A stretch of DNA of 64,000 nucleotides from Streptomyces albus subsp. albus (lineage in GTDB: Bacteria; Actinomycetota; Actinomycetes; Streptomycetales; Streptomycetaceae): contig NZ_JOID01000013.1 in assembly GCF_000719865.1 (NCBI RefSeq), positions 62,001 to 126,000 on the forward strand. Direction: 5' to 3'. Below the pieces are notes generated by a model. The model was given only the letters and a program-made list of their open reading frames with translations. It was not told where the DNA came from and ran no database searches. The translations under genes and the position numbers were made by a program. This document shows, piece after piece, positions 33,586-43,197 of this stretch. Position 1 is the stretch's first letter, and every line of letters begins with the position of its first letter.

Positions 33586-34005
33586 TCAGCTCTGCGGCCG
33601 GCCCGTTCCCGGACCGCTCTCCTCCGGCGGTTCCTGCGCGGCCGGGCAGAGACCGGCACGGACGGCCGCCAGGGCGTCGTCGGCGCTGGCGTGGACGGGG
33701 ATCAGCCGGCCGACGCCCGTGAGGTCGAGCAGCCGGCTCAGGGAGTGGGGTGGTGCGGCCAGGGTCAGTGAGCCGTTGTGCTCACCCGTATGGCGCAGCA
33801 GATTGATGAAGGCGTTGAGGCCGGAGGAGTCACAGAACGGCACGGGTGCCAGGTCCAGGACGAGATGACGCCGGCCGGCGTCCACCAGTTCGAGGCCGCG
33901 GGACCGCAGGGCGGGAGCCGTTTCGAGATCGAGTTCCCCCTCGACCCGGAGCAGCGCCAAGGGGCCTTCGGCGTGGTGGACGCTGAGACTGAAGGGCCTG
34001 TTCAT
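33586..34005 (-). CDS. STAS-domain anti-anti-sigma factor-like protein
   Basis: 139 residues with a single STAS domain (about 5-110). The phospho-acceptor site is VPFCDSSGLNAF with S60/S61, the pattern seen in RsbV/SpoIIAA proteins that bind an anti-sigma kinase when unphosphorylated. LLRVEGELDLETAPAL is the usual first strand pair. A short acidic/Pro-rich tail ends it. It is the first gene of the module with the SpoIIE phosphatase and B12 protein. No RsbW-type kinase gene is seen in the window, so the kinase and sigma factor must be elsewhere. Confidence 0.88.
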   Translation of the reverse strand: MNRPFSLSVHHAEGPLALLRVEGELDLETAPALRSRGLELVDAGRRHLVLDLAPVPFCDSSGLNAFINLLRHTGEHNGSLTLAAPPHSLSRLLDLTGVGRLIPVHASADDALAAVRAGLCPAAQEPPEESGPGTGRPQS

Positions 34006-34546
34006 GAGGGCACGGGCTCCTGCCGGACGGGACGACGGGCGCCGGCGGCGGCCACGGGGACGCCCTGGGCCCGGGGCGTCGTGCTGCCGGCCGCGGCGAC
34101 CGGACGGGGCGGGGGGACGGGGCCGGTGTGAGGCGCCCGCCGGGTGGCCCCCGGCGCACGGCGCCTCCCGGGCGCCGGTATCGCTGGTCCGCCTCTTGGC
34201 ATGCGCCACCCCTCTCCTTCGCCCGCCGTCCCCGGTGGCCGGCCGCTCGGTGTTCAGCGTAGAGCCGGTACAGACCCTTTCGAAAATACACACGACGGAC
34301 GCAACGCCCCGACAGGACGCGGAGCGCGGCCGGCCACCGCCGTCGCGCCGCCCGTCGGATCGAACAGCCCCCGGGGAACGGGTCGTTGATGGGAAGCGTA
34401 CTCTCCGCTTCCGTTTTCCGCCGGGCCCGCGAATCCGGCGAGCGGGGCATCGGCGGCCGGAGCCGGCGGCCCGGAGACCGCTCACCGGGCCGCCGTTCCC
34501 GGCCACTCCCCGGCGCCCGGCAGTCCCGCCCCGGCCGTCCGGGACC
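34006..34546. other. Gene-free region upstream of the STAS gene
   Basis: No convincing CDS on either strand. It is less GC-rich around 34280-34320 (CCCTTTCGAAAATACACACG), a likely promoter area for the STAS gene on the minus strand. A 7-bp hairpin (GGAAGCG / CGCTTCC, 34392-34412) followed by GTTTT lies near the end of the neighbouring 148-residue gene and might be a weak terminator. Confidence 0.4.
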
Positions 34547-34993
34547 TCAGGGCAGGATCCGCCCCGGAACGGCCCCGGCGGCCAGAAAGGCCAGCCGGCT
34601 CGGCTCGTGGTCCCCGTCCCAGTCCTCGCTCCAGCCGACGGCTCCCGCGACGACGTGATCGCGGCGGCCCTCGGGGGTCTCCAGGATCAGCACCCGGTCG
34701 TCGCGGCGGGCGTGCCCGGTCTCGGCCAGGATCAGCTTCCGCTCCTCCTCCGTCGCGCAGCGGATCACGAGCCCGCTGTAGTTGATCCCGGTCTTGACCG
34801 CCCGCACCGGCTTGAACAGCACGTCGATCCGGGACCGCCGCGTACCGTCCCGGCCGATGGAGCGGGCCCGCAGCAGCAGCTGGCCGTGGCTGACCGTGTA
34901 GGCCCAGACGGAGAACGCGCGATCGGAACGGAAGAGTTCTCTGCCGGGGGCGAAGTGGCCGTCGGTGGTGAGCCACACCTCTGAGGTCTCCAT
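34547..34993 (-). CDS. Small protein of unknown function
   Basis: 148 residues, no signal or membrane segment, not recognised. The sequence looks like an ordered mostly-beta domain (SEVWLTTDGHFAPGRELF, FSVWAYTVSHGQLLLRARS, RIDVLFKPVRAVKTGINY, GLVIRCATEEERKLIL). Coding-type amino-acid composition and an AGGA site close upstream of the ATG support it as real. It stands alone between the STAS module and ctaA. Confidence 0.7.
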   Translation of the reverse strand: METSEVWLTTDGHFAPGRELFRSDRAFSVWAYTVSHGQLLLRARSIGRDGTRRSRIDVLFKPVRAVKTGINYSGLVIRCATEEERKLILAETGHARRDDRVLILETPEGRRDHVVAGAVGWSEDWDGDHEPSRLAFLAAGAVPGRILP

Positions 34994-35250
34994 GACGGAA
35001 TCCTGTCAAAGATCGCCCCGTCGGGTGAACGGGAAACCATCGTGTCGCGGCACCCCGGACGCCTGGCCCGCCCGGCCCCCCGAAGGCCCCAACACCCCCT
35101 GCCTGAAGGCTTACTGACGCCACGTCGGCTCGACCGGCCCGGTCCCCGCTCCCACCCCGCGCCCCGCTCCCGGCCGCCGGCGGATCAACCAAGCATCCGC
35201 GCCCCCGTCCGGGGCCCTCATAATCAGCGCCCGCGCCAGCCGGGCCCCTC

Positions 35251-35281
35251 GTGAAAAGATGCACAAGGGCATGTTTACGAT
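35251..35281 (+). promoter_or_regulatory. Candidate leaderless promoter of ctaA
   Basis: TACGAT (35276-35281) matches the TAnnnT -10 pattern and ends 6 bp before the GTG start at 35288, so transcription would begin at or next to the start codon. GTGAAA (35251-35256), 19 bp upstream, is a weak -35. No ribosome binding site precedes the GTG, which fits a leaderless message. Confidence 0.4.
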
Positions 35282-35287
35282 GGACCC

Positions 35288-36286
35288 GTGTCCAAGCTGA
35301 CCGCAATCGTGCCCAATCCCCTCGCCGCCATCGCCGCCCGCTGGACCCCGTCCCCGCGGACGGTCCGGCTGGCCGCGCTCTCCGCGCTGCTGATGAGCAT
35401 CGTCATCATCGTGACCGGGGGTGCCGTCCGGCTGACCGGCTCCGGACTCGGCTGCGATACCTGGCCCAAGTGTTCGGGCGACAGTCTCATCGCCACCCGG
35501 GAGATGGGTCTGCACGGCGCCATCGAGTTCGGCAACCGCATGCTCACCTACGTGCTGACCGCCGCGGTCGGCTGGACGATCATCGCGGCCCGTGCCGCCA
35601 AGCCACGCCGCCGGAGCCTCAGCCGGCTGGGCTGGCTGCAGTTCTTCGTCGTCCTGTTCAACGCGGTGCTGGGCGGGATCACGGTGCTCCTGGAGCTCAA
35701 CCCGTACATCGTCGCCGGGCACTTCCTCGCGGCCACCGCGCTGCTCACGGTGACGGCGGTGACCTGGCAGCGGACACAGGAGGGCGACGGCGCCCCCCGG
35801 CCGCTCGCCGGCCCCCGGGTGCGCGGGCTGGCGTGGGCGCTGGCCGCCGTCACCGCCGTCCTGGTGATCGTTGGGACCGTGGTGACGGGCGCGGGCCCGC
35901 ACGCGGGCGACAGCAGCGAGGTGCCCCGGATGGGCGTGGACTGGGAGACCGTCACCCGGGTGCACGCGCTGCTCGCCTGGGCGGTGGTCCTGCTGACGGC
36001 CGCACTCTGGCTGGTGCTGCGCGCGGTGGACGCCCCGGCCGCGCCGCGCAAGCGCACCGCTCTGCTGATGGCGGTGCTGCTCGCGCAGGGCGCCATCGGG
36101 TACGCGCAGTACCTCACCGAGCTGCCGGAGGTCCTGGTGGGCCTGCACATGCTCGGCTCCTGCCTGGTCTGGGTGGGCGTGATCCGGGTCCTGCTCTCCC
36201 TGCGGGAGCGGCCCGCCGTCCCGGCCGAGCCGCCCGTACCGCCGGCGCCCCGGCAGGAGGGCCCGGCGGTCGCCGCCGCGCTCTGA
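35288..36286 (+). CDS. ctaA: Heme A synthase
   Basis: 332-residue integral membrane protein with about eight helices that oxidises the C8 methyl of heme O to make heme A for cytochrome aa3 oxidase. Four conserved heme-ligand histidines are visible: H76 (GLHGAIEF), H145 (VAGHFLAA), H226 (RVHALLAW) and H287 (GLHMLGS). The extracellular cysteine pair C56/C62 (GCDTWPKC) is present. A Pro-rich cytoplasmic tail ends the protein. GTG start at 35288 without a Shine-Dalgarno. It is ended by a strong bidirectional hairpin; ctaB is encoded convergently a little further on. Confidence 0.95.
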   Translation: MSKLTAIVPNPLAAIAARWTPSPRTVRLAALSALLMSIVIIVTGGAVRLTGSGLGCDTWPKCSGDSLIATREMGLHGAIEFGNRMLTYVLTAAVGWTIIAARAAKPRRRSLSRLGWLQFFVVLFNAVLGGITVLLELNPYIVAGHFLAATALLTVTAVTWQRTQEGDGAPRPLAGPRVRGLAWALAAVTAVLVIVGTVVTGAGPHAGDSSEVPRMGVDWETVTRVHALLAWAVVLLTAALWLVLRAVDAPAAPRKRTALLMAVLLAQGAIGYAQYLTELPEVLVGLHMLGSCLVWVGVIRVLLSLRERPAVPAEPPVPPAPRQEGPAVAAAL

Positions 36287-36397
36287 GCCCGGCTCCGGGA
36301 GCCTGCCGCGGACGGCCCGGAGCCTGCCGCGGTCGCGGCCCGTCCGGTCTCGGCCTGTCCCGTCTCAGCCCCGGTCGCGACCCCGTCCGGACACGGC

Positions 36398-36454
36398 ACG
36401 GCCCCCCTCCCGGCACGGTCGGACAAGCCGTGACCGTGCCGGGAGGGGGGCCGT
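36398..36454. terminator. Long perfect hairpin between ctaA and the convergent small gene
   Basis: A 23-bp perfect stem (36398-36420 with 36432-36454) around an 11-nt loop; arms begin ACGGCCCCCCTCCCGG and end GGGAGGGGGGCCGT. It lies between convergent genes and can terminate in both directions. It is unusually long for a terminator. Confidence 0.85.
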
Positions 36455-36534
36455 TCTGCCGCCACCGGGCCGGCTGCCCACCGGCCGCCCCGCCCCGCGG
36501 CGGACGGGCGGACGCGTCGAAGCGCCCGTACCGG

Positions 36535-36939
36535 TCAGGCGGCGTTGCGCGGGCCGCCCACCTGGATCCCGGCCATGCGCGACCACTCGTACGGGCCGGT
36601 GCGGACCCGGGCCGCCATCTCCCCGTCGAAGTCCTCGTGCACGGTGATGCCGGCCTTCTCCACGGCGCGCTCCGCGATCGCGTACGACGGCGCCACCAAG
36701 TCGCCCCAGCCGCCGTCGGCACCGACGAGGACGATCCGGGCGCCCATCTGGCCGAGGTGCGCGATCTGGCCCTCGGCGGAGCCGCCGTTCCGCTTGGCGA
36801 AGGCGTTGATCTCCCGGGCCAGCTTGGCCATCCGCCGTTCGGCCCTCTTGTCCGCCCCGGTCGCCTTCCCGGCCGCCGCGGCGGTGTCTCCGGCGGCCTG
36901 GGTGCCGCCCGCGTCCTGGTCCTGCTTGCTGTCTGCCAT
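36535..36939 (-). CDS. Small conserved-looking protein of unknown function
   Basis: 134 residues, soluble. An acidic, Ala/Gly-rich N-terminal third (ADSKQDQDAGGTQ) leads into a basic helix (KRAERRMAKLAREINAFAKR) and a small alpha/beta region with GARIVLVGADGGWGDLVAPS, RAVEKAGITVHEDFDGEMAA and the end RTGPYEWSRMAGIQVGG. No known family is recognised. It is located between ctaA and ctaB and could be a local accessory, but there is no direct evidence. Confidence 0.75.
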   Translation of the reverse strand: MADSKQDQDAGGTQAAGDTAAAAGKATGADKRAERRMAKLAREINAFAKRNGGSAEGQIAHLGQMGARIVLVGADGGWGDLVAPSYAIAERAVEKAGITVHEDFDGEMAARVRTGPYEWSRMAGIQVGGPRNAA

Positions 36940-37043
36940 GAGCAGGATGCTACCCACGGGTAGATCAACTGGCGACGGGCCGGGTGCGTGGCCTTGACCA
37001 CGCACCCGGCCCGCACGGAAACCGAACCGGGGGCTCAGGGGCC

Positions 37044-37985
37044 CTAACGGAGGAAGGGGTCCACCGCGACGGCCAGGAAGAGCAGCGAGACGTAGGTGAT
37101 GGACCAGTGGAACAGCCGCATCTCCTTCAGCTTGGCGCCGGTGATCCCGGCCCGGGCCCGCGCCTGCAGCCCGTGCGCCTCCTTCAGCCAGAACGCGCCG
37201 AGGACCACGGCCACCACCGGGTAGAACCAGCCGGTGTAGCCCAGCGGCCACAGCAGCAGCGAGACCCCGACCATCACCCAGCTGTAGAGGACGATCTGCC
37301 GGGCGACCGCCTTGTTGCCGGCGACCACCGGCAGCATCGGCACGCCCACCCGCGCGTAGTCGTCCTTGACCTTCATCGACAGCGGCCAGTAGTGCGGCGG
37401 CGTCCAGAAGAAGATGACGAGGAAGAGGACGAGCGCCGCCCAGGAGACCTCGTTCCGCACCGCGGACCAGCCGATGAAGACCGGCATGCAGCCCGCGATG
37501 CCGCCCCAGACGATGTTCTGCGCGGTACGCCGCTTGAGCCACATCGTGTAGACGACGACGTAGAAGAGGAGCGCCCCCAGCGAGAGCATCGCGGACAGCG
37601 GGTTGACCAGGACCCAGAACCAGACGGTGGAGCCGACGGCGAGCACGGTGGCGAACACCAGGCACTCGCGCGGCGAGACCATGCCCGTCACCAGCGGACG
37701 CTGCGACGTGCGGTCCATCAGCGCGTCGATGTCCCGGTCGATGTACATGTTGTACGCACCGGCGCCGCCGGCCGACATGAAGCCGCCGATACAGGTGGCC
37801 AGCACCAGCCAGAGGTCCGGCACGCCCTGCGCGGCCAGGAACATCACCGGGACGGTCGTCATCAGCAGCAGCTCGATGACGCGCGGCTTCGTCAGCGCGA
37901 AGAACGCCTTGGCCCGGGCATCGAATGGCCGGTAGCCGGGGCCCATCACGGGCACCCGCACTGGATGGGAATCGACGGCCGTCAC
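37044..37985 (-). CDS. ctaB: Protoheme IX farnesyltransferase (heme O synthase)
   Basis: 313-residue UbiA-family membrane prenyltransferase that adds farnesyl to heme B, giving heme O, the substrate of CtaA. The prenyl-diphosphate Mg-binding motif [15 protein letters not shown] (about residue 98) and the second motif region [20 protein letters not shown] are present, and [20 protein letters not shown] is the first helix. About eight to nine membrane segments. Start uncertain: GTG at 37985 follows AGGGG by about 7 nt; an ATG at 38009 would add eight residues. It is divergent from tkt. Confidence 0.94.
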   Translation of the reverse strand: MTAVDSHPVRVPVMGPGYRPFDARAKAFFALTKPRVIELLLMTTVPVMFLAAQGVPDLWLVLATCIGGFMSAGGAGAYNMYIDRDIDALMDRTSQRPLVTGMVSPRECLVFATVLAVGSTVWFWVLVNPLSAMLSLGALLFYVVVYTMWLKRRTAQNIVWGGIAGCMPVFIGWSAVRNEVSWAALVLFLVIFFWTPPHYWPLSMKVKDDYARVGVPMLPVVAGNKAVARQIVLYSWVMVGVSLLLWPLGYTGWFYPVVAVVLGAFWLKEAHGLQARARAGITGAKLKEMRLFHWSITYVSLLFLAVAVDPFLR

Positions 37986-38425
37986 GCGCACCCCTGTGGT
38001 GAATGACATCGGCGGCTCGGTGCCGCGGGGAGATCCAGCAAGCCCGCCCGGAACCGACGGTCCGGATGACGGCTTGCGCGTACCACGCCACTGTAGACGC
38101 CCCGGGTACCGCGCCCGCCGCCGGGGGTGCCGGACGTGTTGGGCGGGCCCGGCGCACATCCGTTTGAGCGGTTGGGGCCCATGGCCCGTATGGATGCCCG
38201 ACAGGTCTGATCACGCGGCTGACCGGGCACCCGGAGAGGGTCCGGCCGGCCGCACCGTACGGCCCCGGCGGCGGGAGTACGCCATGTGGACAGAAGCCTC
38301 CGTGAGGTGCGGTTCCGACAGTTGGACGGTCGAAAGCACGCACACGGGTGCGAGATAGGCTCGACACCGCCCGGTGAGCCAAGTCACCGGCACTGCGACC
38401 TTGTGGAGAGGAGCCCTGACCCAGG
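37986..38425. other. Divergent intergenic region ctaB / tkt
   Basis: 440 bp without a convincing gene. It must hold the promoters of ctaB (leftward) and of the tkt operon (rightward). GAGATAGGCTCGAC around 38350 could hold a -10 (TAGGCT) for tkt, but no matched -35 is seen. Confidence 0.4.
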
Positions 38426-40519
38426 GTGAGCATCAAGCCGACGACCACAGAGCTCGAGTGGACAGAGCTGGACCAGCGGGCCGTTGACACCGCCCGAGTC
38501 CTGGCCATGGATTCCGTACAGAAGGTCGGGAACGGCCACCCCGGCACGGCCATGAGCCTGGCGCCCGCCGCCTACCTCCTGTTCCAGAAACTGATGCGGC
38601 ACGACCCCTCCGACGCGGGGTGGACCGGACGGGACCGCTTCGTCCTCTCCCCCGGCCACTCCAGCCTGACCCTCTACATCCAGCTCTACCTGGCCGGCTA
38701 CGGCCTGGAGCTGGACGACCTCAAGGCCTTCCGCACCTGGGGCAGCAAGACCCCGGGCCACCCGGAGTTCGGCCACACCACGGGCGTCGAGACCACCACC
38801 GGCCCGCTCGGCCAGGGCATCGCGAACGCCGTGGGCATGGCGATGGCCGCGCGCTACGAGCGCGGGCTGTTCGACCCGGAGGCGCCCGAGGGCGGCTCCC
38901 CGTTCGACCACACCGTCTGGGCGATCGTCTCCGACGGCGACCTGGAGGAGGGCATCTCCGCCGAGGCGTCCTCGCTGGCCGGGCACCAGAAGCTCGGCAA
39001 TCTCATCGCGCTCTACGACGACAACCACATCTCGATCGAGGGCGACACCGCCACGGCCCTCTCCGAGGACGTCCTGAAGCGCTACGAGGCCTACGGCTGG
39101 CACGTCCAGCGCGTCGACCAGGCGCCGAACGGCGACTTCGACGTCCAGGCGCTGTACGCGGCGTTCCAGGCCGCGAAGGCCGAGACCGGGCGGCCCTCCA
39201 TGATCGCCGCCCGCACCATCATCGCCTGGCCGGCCCCGAACGCGCAGAACACCGAGGCCTCGCACGGCTCGGCACTCGGCGCCGAGGAGGTCGCCGCCAC
39301 CAAGCGGGTGCTGGGCTTCGACCCCGAGGTCCACTTCCCGGAGGACGCGGAGGTCCTGGCGCACGCCCGCGCCGCCGCCGACCGTGGCCGCGAGGCCCGC
39401 GCCGCGTGGGACAAGCGGATGCAGGACTGGCGGAACGCCAACCCGGAGCGCGCCGCCGAGTTCGACCGCATCAGCGCGGGCGAGCTGCCCGAGGGCTGGG
39501 AGCGGAAGCTGCCCGTCTTCGAGCCCGGCAAGGACGTCGCCACCCGCAAGGCCTCCGGTGAGGTCCTCAAGGAGCTCGGCCAGATCATCCCCGAGCTGTG
39601 GGGCGGCTCCGCCGACCTCGCCGGCTCGAACAACACGACGATCGACGCCACCTCCTCCTTCCTCCCGGCGGACAACCCGCTGCCGGAGGCGAACCCCTAC
39701 GGCCGCACGGTGCACTTCGGCATCCGCGAGCACGCCATGGGCTCGACCATGAACGGCATCGCGCTGCACGGCAACACCCGCATCTACGGCGGCACCTTCC
39801 TGGTGTTCTCCGACTACATGCGTCCCGCCGTCCGGCTCGCCGCCCTGATGGAGCTGCCGGTCACCTACGTCTGGACGCACGACTCGATCGGCCTCGGCGA
39901 GGACGGCCCCACCCACCAGCCGGTGGAGCACCTGGCCGCGCTGCGCGCCATCCCGGGCCTCAACATGGTCCGCCCGGCCGACGCCAACGAGACCTCCGTG
40001 GTCTGGGGCGAGATCATCCGCCGGCACACCGCCAAGCCCGCCCCGCACGGCCTGGCCCTCACCCGGCAGAACGTGCCGACGTACGCCGCGAACGGCGGGG
40101 CCGCCAAGGGCGGTTACGTGCTGTTCGAGGCCGAGGACGCCGACGGGAAGGCCGCCGACCCGCAGGTGGTGCTCATCGCCACCGGCTCCGAGGTGCAGCT
40201 GGCCGTCGAGGCCCGGGAGCGCCTGCAGGCGTCCGGGGTCCCCGCCCGCGTGGTGTCGATGCCCTGTGTCGAGTGGTTCGAGGAGCAGGACCGGGGGTAC
40301 CGGGACAGCGTGCTGCCCCCGGCCGTCCGGGCCCGGGTGGCGGTGGAGGCGGGCATCGGCCTGTCCTGGCACCGGTACACCGGCGAGGCGGGCCGGATCG
40401 TCTCGCTGGAGCACTTCGGTGCCTCCGCCGACTACAAGGTGCTGTACCGCGAGTTCGGTCTCACCGCCGAGGCCGTCGAGGCCGCGGCCCGGGAATCCCT
40501 CGAAGCCGCGGGTCGCTGA
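38426..40519 (+). CDS. tkt: Transketolase
   Basis: 697 residues, thiamine-diphosphate enzyme moving two-carbon ketol units between sugar phosphates in the non-oxidative pentose phosphate pathway. N-terminal [19 protein letters not shown] contains a substrate-binding His; the TPP/Mg motif starts at [15 protein letters not shown]; the pyrimidine domain shows [19 protein letters not shown]; the C-terminal domain has [17 protein letters not shown] [13 protein letters not shown] start at 38426 with GGAG about 12 nt upstream. It is the first gene of the tkt-tal-zwf-opcA-pgl operon. Confidence 0.96.
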   Translation: MSIKPTTTELEWTELDQRAVDTARVLAMDSVQKVGNGHPGTAMSLAPAAYLLFQKLMRHDPSDAGWTGRDRFVLSPGHSSLTLYIQLYLAGYGLELDDLKAFRTWGSKTPGHPEFGHTTGVETTTGPLGQGIANAVGMAMAARYERGLFDPEAPEGGSPFDHTVWAIVSDGDLEEGISAEASSLAGHQKLGNLIALYDDNHISIEGDTATALSEDVLKRYEAYGWHVQRVDQAPNGDFDVQALYAAFQAAKAETGRPSMIAARTIIAWPAPNAQNTEASHGSALGAEEVAATKRVLGFDPEVHFPEDAEVLAHARAAADRGREARAAWDKRMQDWRNANPERAAEFDRISAGELPEGWERKLPVFEPGKDVATRKASGEVLKELGQIIPELWGGSADLAGSNNTTIDATSSFLPADNPLPEANPYGRTVHFGIREHAMGSTMNGIALHGNTRIYGGTFLVFSDYMRPAVRLAALMELPVTYVWTHDSIGLGEDGPTHQPVEHLAALRAIPGLNMVRPADANETSVVWGEIIRRHTAKPAPHGLALTRQNVPTYAANGGAAKGGYVLFEAEDADGKAADPQVVLIATGSEVQLAVEARERLQASGVPARVVSMPCVEWFEEQDRGYRDSVLPPAVRARVAVEAGIGLSWHRYTGEAGRIVSLEHFGASADYKVLYREFGLTAEAVEAAARESLEAAGR

Positions 40520-40554
40520 CGCCCGTATCCGTACAAGGAGGAGTTGCAACTCTT

Positions 40555-41670
40555 ATGGCAGACGCACTCAAGCGCCTCTCCGACGAGGGCGTGGCGATCT
40601 GGCTGGACGATCTGTCCCGCAAGCTGATCTCGTCCGGTGATCTCGCGGAGCTGATGGACACCAGCCACCTCGTGGGGATCACCACCAACCCGACCATCTT
40701 CCAGAAGGCCATCTCCGGCGGCGAGGGGTACGAGCGGCAGCTCTCCGACCTCGCCGTGCGGCGAGTGACCGTCGAAGAGGCCGTGCGCATGATCACCACG
40801 GCGGACGTCCGGGACGCGGCCGACGTGCTGCGGCCGGTCTTCGACGCCACGGACGGCCGGGACGGCCGGGTCTCCATCGAGGTCGACCCGCGGCTGGCGC
40901 ACAACACGCACGCCACCGTCGCCGAGGCGAAGCAGCTCGCCTGGCTGGTGGACCGGCCGAACACGCTCATCAAGATCCCGGCCACGGAGGCGGGCCTTCC
41001 GGCGATCACCGAGGTCATCGGCCTGGGGATCAGCGTCAACGTCACGCTGATCTTCTCGCTGGAGCGCTACCGCGCGGTCATGGACGCCTACCTGACCGGC
41101 CTGGAGAAGGCGAAGGCCGCCGGCCTGGACCTCTCCCGGATCCAGTCGGTCGCCTCCTTCTTCGTGTCCCGCGTGGACACCGAGATCGACAAGCGGCTGG
41201 ACGGCATGGGCACCGAGGAGGCGGCCGCCCTGCGCGGCAAGGCGGCCCTGGCCAACGCCCGGCTCGCCTACCAGGCCTACGAGGAGGTCTTCGCCTCCGA
41301 CCGCTGGGCCGCCCTGGAGCGCGAGGGCGCCAACCGGCAGCGGCCGCTGTGGGCCTCCACCGGCGTCAAGGACAAGGCGTACAAGGACACCCTGTACGTC
41401 GACGAACTGGTCGCCCCCGGCACGGTCAACACCATGCCGCACCCGACCCTGGAGGCCGTCGCCGACCACGGCGAGATCACCGGTGACACGGTGACCGGCG
41501 GCTACGAGCAGGCCCGCGCCGACCTCGACGCGCTGGAGAAGCTCGGCATCTCCTACGACGAGGTCGTCCAGCTCCTGGAGGACGAGGGCGTGGAGAAGTT
41601 CGAGAAGTCCTGGACCGACCTCCTCGCATCCACCGAGGCCGAGCTGAAGCGACTCGCTCCGGAGGCGTGA
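40555..41670 (+). CDS. tal: Transaldolase
   Basis: 371 residues. Transfers a dihydroxyacetone unit from sedoheptulose-7-phosphate to glyceraldehyde-3-phosphate. The Schiff-base lysine is K140 in [30 protein letters not shown] is the conserved N-terminal signature. Length fits the actinobacterial/cyanobacterial long class. ATG at 40555 has a strong AAGGAGGAG site about 11 nt upstream, 35 bp after tkt. The frame is open far upstream inside tkt, but the site decides the start. Confidence 0.96.
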   Translation: MADALKRLSDEGVAIWLDDLSRKLISSGDLAELMDTSHLVGITTNPTIFQKAISGGEGYERQLSDLAVRRVTVEEAVRMITTADVRDAADVLRPVFDATDGRDGRVSIEVDPRLAHNTHATVAEAKQLAWLVDRPNTLIKIPATEAGLPAITEVIGLGISVNVTLIFSLERYRAVMDAYLTGLEKAKAAGLDLSRIQSVASFFVSRVDTEIDKRLDGMGTEEAAALRGKAALANARLAYQAYEEVFASDRWAALEREGANRQRPLWASTGVKDKAYKDTLYVDELVAPGTVNTMPHPTLEAVADHGEITGDTVTGGYEQARADLDALEKLGISYDEVVQLLEDEGVEKFEKSWTDLLASTEAELKRLAPEA

Positions 41671-41673
41671 ACA

Positions 41674-43197
41674 TTGAGCAGCAGCAATCCGCTGCGTGAC
41701 GTGTCGGACCGGCGGCTCCCGCGCATCGCGGGGCCGTCCGGTCTGGTCATCTTCGGCGTCACGGGGGATCTGTCCCGCAAGAAGCTGATGCCCGCCGTCT
41801 ACGATCTGGCCAATCGCGGACTGCTGCCGCCGGGGTTCTCCCTGGTCGGGTTCGCCCGCCGGGAGTGGGAGGACCAGGACTTCTGCCAGGTCGTCCACGA
41901 CGCGATCAAGGAGAACGCCCGGACCCCGTTCCGCGAGGAGGTCTGGCAGCAGCTGAGCCAGGGCTTCCGGTTCGTCCCGGGCACCTTCGACGACGACGAC
42001 GCCTTCCGCAAGCTGAAGGCGACCATCAACGAGCTCGACAAGGCCCGCGGCACCGGCGGCAACTTCGCCTTCTACCTCTCCGTGCCGCCGAAGTTCTTCC
42101 CCACCGTCGTCCAGCAGCTCAAGGAACACGGGCTGTCGGAGGGCCAGGGCGACTCCTGGCGGCGTGCCGTCATCGAGAAGCCGTTCGGCCACGACCTGGA
42201 GAGCGCCCGGGAGCTCAACCACATCATCCACCAGGTGTTCAAGCCCGGTGACGTCTTCCGGATCGACCACTATCTGGGCAAGGAGACGGTCCAGAACATC
42301 CTGGCGCTGCGCTTCGCCAACACGATGTTCGAGCCGATCTGGAACCGCAGTTACGTCGACCACGTGCAGATCACGATGGCCGAGGACATCGGGATCGGCG
42401 GCCGGGCCGGCTACTACGACGGCATCGGCGCCGCCCGGGACGTCATCCAGAACCACCTGCTCCAGCTGCTCGCGCTGACCGCGATGGAGGAGCCCTCCTC
42501 CTTCGACGCCAAGGCCCTGGTGACCGAGAAGCTGAAGGTCCTCAAGGCCGTCCAGCTCCCGGGGGACCTGGGCGCCCACACCGTGCGCGGCCAGTACACG
42601 CACGGCTGGCAGGGCGGCGAGGAAGTGCTCGGCTACTGCGAGGAGGAGGGCATCAGCAGCGACTCGCGCACCGACACCTACGCCGCCATCAAGCTCTCCA
42701 TCGACAACCGCCGCTGGGCCGGGGTGCCGTTCTATCTGCGCACCGGCAAGCGGCTGGGCCGCCGCGTCACCGAGATCGCGGTCGTCTTCCAGCGCGCGCC
42801 GTACTCGCCCTTCGACACCACCGACACCCATGAGCTGGGGCAGAACGCCCTGGTCATCCGGGTGCAGCCGGACGAGGGCGTCACCATCCGGTTCGGCTCC
42901 AAGGTGCCGGGCACGTCCATGGAGATCCGCGATGTGACGATGGACTTCGCGTACGGCGAGTCCTTCACCACCTCCAGCCCCGAGGCGTACGAACGGCTGC
43001 TGCTGGACGTGCTGCTGGGCGACGCCAACCTCTTCCCGCGGCACCAGGAGGTGGAGGAGTCCTGGCGCATCCTCGACCCCGTCGAGGAGTACTGGGACAC
43101 CCACGGCAAGCCGGAGGGGTACACCGCCGGCACCTGGGGCCCCAGGGCGGCGGACGAGATGCTCGCACGAGACGGACGGAGCTGGCGCCGGCCATGA
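41674..43197 (+). CDS. zwf: Glucose-6-phosphate 1-dehydrogenase
   Basis: 507 residues, first enzyme of the oxidative pentose phosphate pathway, making NADPH. The nucleotide-binding turn is VIFGVTGDLSRKKLMPAVYD, the catalytic signature is RIDHYLGKETVQN with conserved His and Lys, and IEKPFGHDLESA is the substrate-binding stretch. TTG start at 41674, only 3 bp after the tal stop, with GGAGG inside the tal end 8 nt upstream. OpcA, encoded next, is its assembly/activation partner in actinobacteria. Confidence 0.96.
   Translation: MSSSNPLRDVSDRRLPRIAGPSGLVIFGVTGDLSRKKLMPAVYDLANRGLLPPGFSLVGFARREWEDQDFCQVVHDAIKENARTPFREEVWQQLSQGFRFVPGTFDDDDAFRKLKATINELDKARGTGGNFAFYLSVPPKFFPTVVQQLKEHGLSEGQGDSWRRAVIEKPFGHDLESARELNHIIHQVFKPGDVFRIDHYLGKETVQNILALRFANTMFEPIWNRSYVDHVQITMAEDIGIGGRAGYYDGIGAARDVIQNHLLQLLALTAMEEPSSFDAKALVTEKLKVLKAVQLPGDLGAHTVRGQYTHGWQGGEEVLGYCEEEGISSDSRTDTYAAIKLSIDNRRWAGVPFYLRTGKRLGRRVTEIAVVFQRAPYSPFDTTDTHELGQNALVIRVQPDEGVTIRFGSKVPGTSMEIRDVTMDFAYGESFTTSSPEAYERLLLDVLLGDANLFPRHQEVEESWRILDPVEEYWDTHGKPEGYTAGTWGPRAADEMLARDGRSWRRP

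Noticed and set aside
38426..40107. Long antisense frames over tkt
   Set aside because: Composition is typical of GC3 shadows and no domain is recognisable; tkt has all its TPP motifs.
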